DNA of 64,000 nucleotides from Luteococcus sp038433135 (lineage in GTDB: Bacteria > Actinomycetota > Actinomycetes > Propionibacteriales > Propionibacteriaceae). This document shows positions 61,599 through 64,000 of the stretch, in pieces. Location of the stretch: assembly GCF_038433135.1 (NCBI RefSeq), contig NZ_JBCDMV010000010.1, forward strand, positions 1-64,000, written 5' to 3'. Numbering within the stretch: the first letter of the stretch is position 1; every line of letters begins with the position of its first letter. The translations under genes and the position numbers were made by a program. A model generated the notes under the pieces. The model did not search any database. It was given only the letters and a program-made list of their open reading frames with translations, and was not told where the DNA came from.

Positions 61599-62833
61599 CC
61601 ATGTACCCCCAGCAGGGGCCCGGCCAACCGGCTGGCCCCTCGCCCTACCAGATGCCGCAGCAGTACCCGACTCCCTACGGTGCCCCGCCCTCCAGCCAGC
61701 CCGCGCTGTTGAAGGGGTCGCCGCTGGGGCTGGGCGACATGTTCGCCGGCACCTGGAAGGTGCTGCGGCGCCGCTTCGGACTGCTGCTGGGAATCACCCT
61801 GGTGGCAGCTCTGGTGGCTGCCGCCCTGATCTTCATCCCGATGATGGTCGTGATGGTGCTCGGCATCTTCTCGATCATGTCCACCATGGACACCTCCATG
61901 TACCCGATGCCCAGCCTGGCGGTGACCGCTCCGGTGCTGGTGCTGTGCAGCGCCGCCGTCGCGGCGGCCTCGGTCTGGGTCTGGGCCAAGTTCAGCTCCC
62001 TGGCCGTGGCCGTCGTCGACCAGTTGGCCCGCGGGCTGGAGCCGAGCTGGTCCTCTGCCGAGAACCAGACCCAGGGTTCGGCGGGCCGTGCGATGCCCCT
62101 GGTCTGGCTTGCCGGCGCCATCGGGGCCGGGGCCGGTGCGCTGATCTCGGTCTTCGTCGCTGGGCTGCTCCATCAGGGCGGTGATGCAAGCTCGGCCTTC
62201 GCCACGTCCACCTTCCTGTTTGTCGCCGTGCTCGTGGTGGCCGGGGTCTACCTGCAGGTCCGACTGGTCTACACCCTGCCCGCGCTGGCTCTGGAGGGCC
62301 GCTCCGGCATGGACGCCCTGCGCCGCTCCTTCCAGCTGACCGGCGGTCGGTTCTGGCGCACCCTCTGGTTCCTGCTGATCGGTTGTGGGCTGGTCGCCCT
62401 CCTCAGCGTGATCGTCCAGGGGGCCGAAGGTGTATTCCGGGAGAGTCCGGATCTGGCTGCTGTCGGGGCCCTGTTCAGTCTGCTGGGGGCGGTGGCCAAC
62501 GTTGTGCTCAGCGTCTGGACCATCGCCTGGCAGACCGTGATGTATGTGGATCGGGTACGTGAGGAGGGCGCTCCGCAGCCGCAGTTCCCGATGCAACCCG
62601 GCCAGTTCACAGCCCAGTCACCCCACCAGCCCTACCCCGTGCAGTCCTACCCCGGGCAGCAGGCATACCCAGGGCAACCGGCGCAGCCGCATCCCGCCCA
62701 GCAGCACCCAACGCAGCAGTACCCGACGCAGCCGCAGGCCGCCCCCGGCCCGTGGCAGCCGACGCCCCCGCCGCCCAACCCGGCCGATCCAGGCCCCAAC
62801 CCCTGGGCTCGCCAAGACAATCAAGGACTCTGA
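61595..62833 (+). CDS. multi-pass membrane protein with Pro/Gln-rich tails
   Basis: 412 residues. A ~40-residue P/Q/Y-rich N-terminus precedes six membrane helices and a ~80-residue tail rich in PGQ, YP and HPAQQ repeats. GMDALRRSFQLTGGRFWRTL and the overall layout resemble the membrane domain (DUF7544/glycerophosphodiester-phosphodiesterase type) found in Actinobacteria. Function unknown. Overlaps the DinB-like gene by 4 nt and the next gene starts directly after its stop, so the three form an operon. Confidence 0.72.
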   Translation: MTMYPQQGPGQPAGPSPYQMPQQYPTPYGAPPSSQPALLKGSPLGLGDMFAGTWKVLRRRFGLLLGITLVAALVAAALIFIPMMVVMVLGIFSIMSTMDTSMYPMPSLAVTAPVLVLCSAAVAAASVWVWAKFSSLAVAVVDQLARGLEPSWSSAENQTQGSAGRAMPLVWLAGAIGAGAGALISVFVAGLLHQGGDASSAFATSTFLFVAVLVVAGVYLQVRLVYTLPALALEGRSGMDALRRSFQLTGGRFWRTLWFLLIGCGLVALLSVIVQGAEGVFRESPDLAAVGALFSLLGAVANVVLSVWTIAWQTVMYVDRVREEGAPQPQFPMQPGQFTAQSPHQPYPVQSYPGQQAYPGQPAQPHPAQQHPTQQYPTQPQAAPGPWQPTPPPPNPADPGPNPWARQDNQGL

Positions 62834-63661
62834 ATGAGCATCAAGCTGGCGGTCTTCGACCTGGACCACACCCTGCTGTTCACCGGCAGCCGGATCACCC
62901 CCGAGGCCGCCGCCGGGGTGGCGGCGCTGGTGGCCGACGGGCTGGACGTCGCCCTGGCCAGCGCTCGACTCGACGAGTCGATGGCGATTGTCAACCAGGC
63001 CATCGGCACCCCGCTGACCCGGATCAGCTACAACGGCGCGCTGACCAAGCTGGCCGACGGCACCGTGGTGCACGAGGTGGGCTTCACCATCACTCCCGAG
63101 CTGGCCGAGACGCTGGCCGCCTTCACCCGGTCCACGGAGCGAGGGCAGGGCGCCATTGACGTCTACACCAGCGACGATCGCTGGCTGGCCTTCGGCAACC
63201 CCGAGGCGATCGCCCGGGAGGAGCACGACACCTGGTGCGAAGCCACCGAGCACGCTGCCCAGGCCACGGCCCAGGACCTGACCGGGCTGTGCTGCCGCAA
63301 GATCATGTGCGAAGGGCCGGCGGAGCTGATCGCGCCGCTGGAGCCCGCCGTCGCCGGCATCGACGGGCTGAACCTGACCCACTCCGGCATGGCGCTGCAC
63401 GACATCTGGCCGGTGGCCTCCGGCAAGGGCAATGCGCTGGCCGCACTGTGCGAGCACCTCGGCCTGGCCCCCGACGAGGTGCTGGCCTGCGGGGATTCCG
63501 CCACCGACGTGCCCATGCTGCAATGGGCCGGCACCAGCATTGGCGTCCAGCCGTGTGCACCGGCCGTCACCGAGGTCGCCACCCATCTGGTGCCCGGGGC
63601 CGGTAGCGCCAAGCTGTTCGCGAAGGTCCGTGAGCTGGCCGGTCTGCCACCGATCGCCTGA
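62834..63661 (+). CDS. HAD-superfamily phosphatase (Cof/HAD-IIB type)
   Basis: 275 residues: motif I FDLDHTLLF, a Lys in HDIWPVASGKGNAL and motif IV CGDSATDVPML, with the alpha/beta cap of Cof-type phosphatases in between. Cytoplasmic sugar-phosphate or flavin-phosphate phosphatase; substrate unknown. The ATG abuts the stop of the previous gene. Confidence 0.85.
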   Translation: MSIKLAVFDLDHTLLFTGSRITPEAAAGVAALVADGLDVALASARLDESMAIVNQAIGTPLTRISYNGALTKLADGTVVHEVGFTITPELAETLAAFTRSTERGQGAIDVYTSDDRWLAFGNPEAIAREEHDTWCEATEHAAQATAQDLTGLCCRKIMCEGPAELIAPLEPAVAGIDGLNLTHSGMALHDIWPVASGKGNALAALCEHLGLAPDEVLACGDSATDVPMLQWAGTSIGVQPCAPAVTEVATHLVPGAGSAKLFAKVRELAGLPPIA

Positions 63662-63665
63662 AGCC

Positions 63666-64000
63666 ATGCCCAAGCTGCGCATCGCCGAGATCTGGACCCG
63701 GTGGGGGATCCGCAAGCAGCTCACCGCCGTCGCGGTGATGCTGGTGGCGGTGCCGCTGTGCCTGGGCATCGTGCTGCTGGCCAACCTGCTGACCAATTCG
63801 CTGTCCAATGCACAGGTCACCTCCGCCCGCGAGGTGGCTCACCGGACCGCCAACTTCGTCGCCGAGCACGGCCCCGACGGGTTGCGCAGCGAGCTGCAAC
63901 TCGACGACGGCTACCGAGCCCAACTGCTGGACGCAGACGGACGGCTGCTGTGGACGTCCAATTCCTACCACCGGGCGCCCTTCTCCACCCTGCGCCCCGA
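63666..64000 (+). CDS. probable sensor histidine kinase, N-terminal part (cut by window edge)
   Basis: The open frame runs off the end of the window after 111 codons. It encodes a short basic N-terminus (RKQLTAVAV), one strong membrane helix (MLVAVPLCLGIVLLANLL) and the beginning of an extracytoplasmic domain (RTANFVAEHG, YRAQLLDADGRLLW). This is the start of a two-component sensor kinase of the HAMP-HisKA type in many Actinobacteria; the catalytic part is not visible. Confidence 0.55.
   Translation, partial: MPKLRIAEIWTRWGIRKQLTAVAVMLVAVPLCLGIVLLANLLTNSLSNAQVTSAREVAHRTANFVAEHGPDGLRSELQLDDGYRAQLLDADGRLLWTSNSYHRAPFSTLRP

Overview
The window is GC-rich actinobacterial DNA. The fused CobB-CobC gene, the compact late-cobalamin operon and the abundance of probable leaderless genes suggest Propionibacteriales (family Propionibacteriaceae most likely); this is an inference from gene content, not from a marker gene. 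No rRNA, tRNA or CRISPR array was seen.

The left part (1-18.2 kb) looks accessory and is visibly less GC-rich than the rest. It opens with transposase debris (an IS110-type 3' end abutting an IS30-type fragment). A ROK repressor is divergent from a tightly overlapping ten-gene sugar operon: a Tat-exported binding lipoprotein, two permeases, an ABC ATPase, a GH63 glucosylglycerate-hydrolase-like enzyme, a GH13_18 glucosylglycerate-phosphorylase-like enzyme, an MDR dehydrogenase, two Gfo/Idh/MocA oxidoreductases and a GH36 alpha-galactosidase-like enzyme. The set recalls the E. coli ycj operon. Next comes a convergent four-carbon acid-sugar operon (KdgT-type permease, DUF1537 kinase, PdxA2-type dehydrogenase) preceded by a GntR/UTRA regulator, with a candidate operator in front of the permease. 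D-threonate or D-erythronate would be converted to DHAP.

The middle (18.4-45.9 kb) is a mosaic of mostly single genes: SWIM-SNF2 helicase, MazG-like hydrolase, crotonase, L,D-transpeptidase, transporters, a PP2C-like protein, a receiver/thioredoxin-fold/TrxR fusion, a LysG/LysE pair, a DUF559 protein, a glycosyltransferase and UppP. Many genes here have a TANNNT box 6-7 nt before the start codon and no Shine-Dalgarno, so they are probably leaderless. Intergenic spaces in 23.6-55.2 kb carry nine full and two half copies of a ~91-bp inverted-repeat element with ~24-nt arms and a central heptamer close to TGAGCGT at a fixed offset. The element is absent from the left accessory part.

The right part (46-55 kb) is a cobalamin module: a riboswitch, a histidine phosphatase on the opposite strand, then cobD-cobQ-cobO-cobB/C-cobT-cobU-cobS, almost all start/stop-overlapping. 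The riboswitch points into the 3' end of the antisense phosphatase gene, which is unusual. Downstream are serC, an unannotated 49-aa small ORF with a strong Shine-Dalgarno, a dicarboxylate symporter, an HrpB helicase, a DinB-like protein, a membrane protein, a HAD phosphatase and the start of a probable sensor kinase cut by the window edge.
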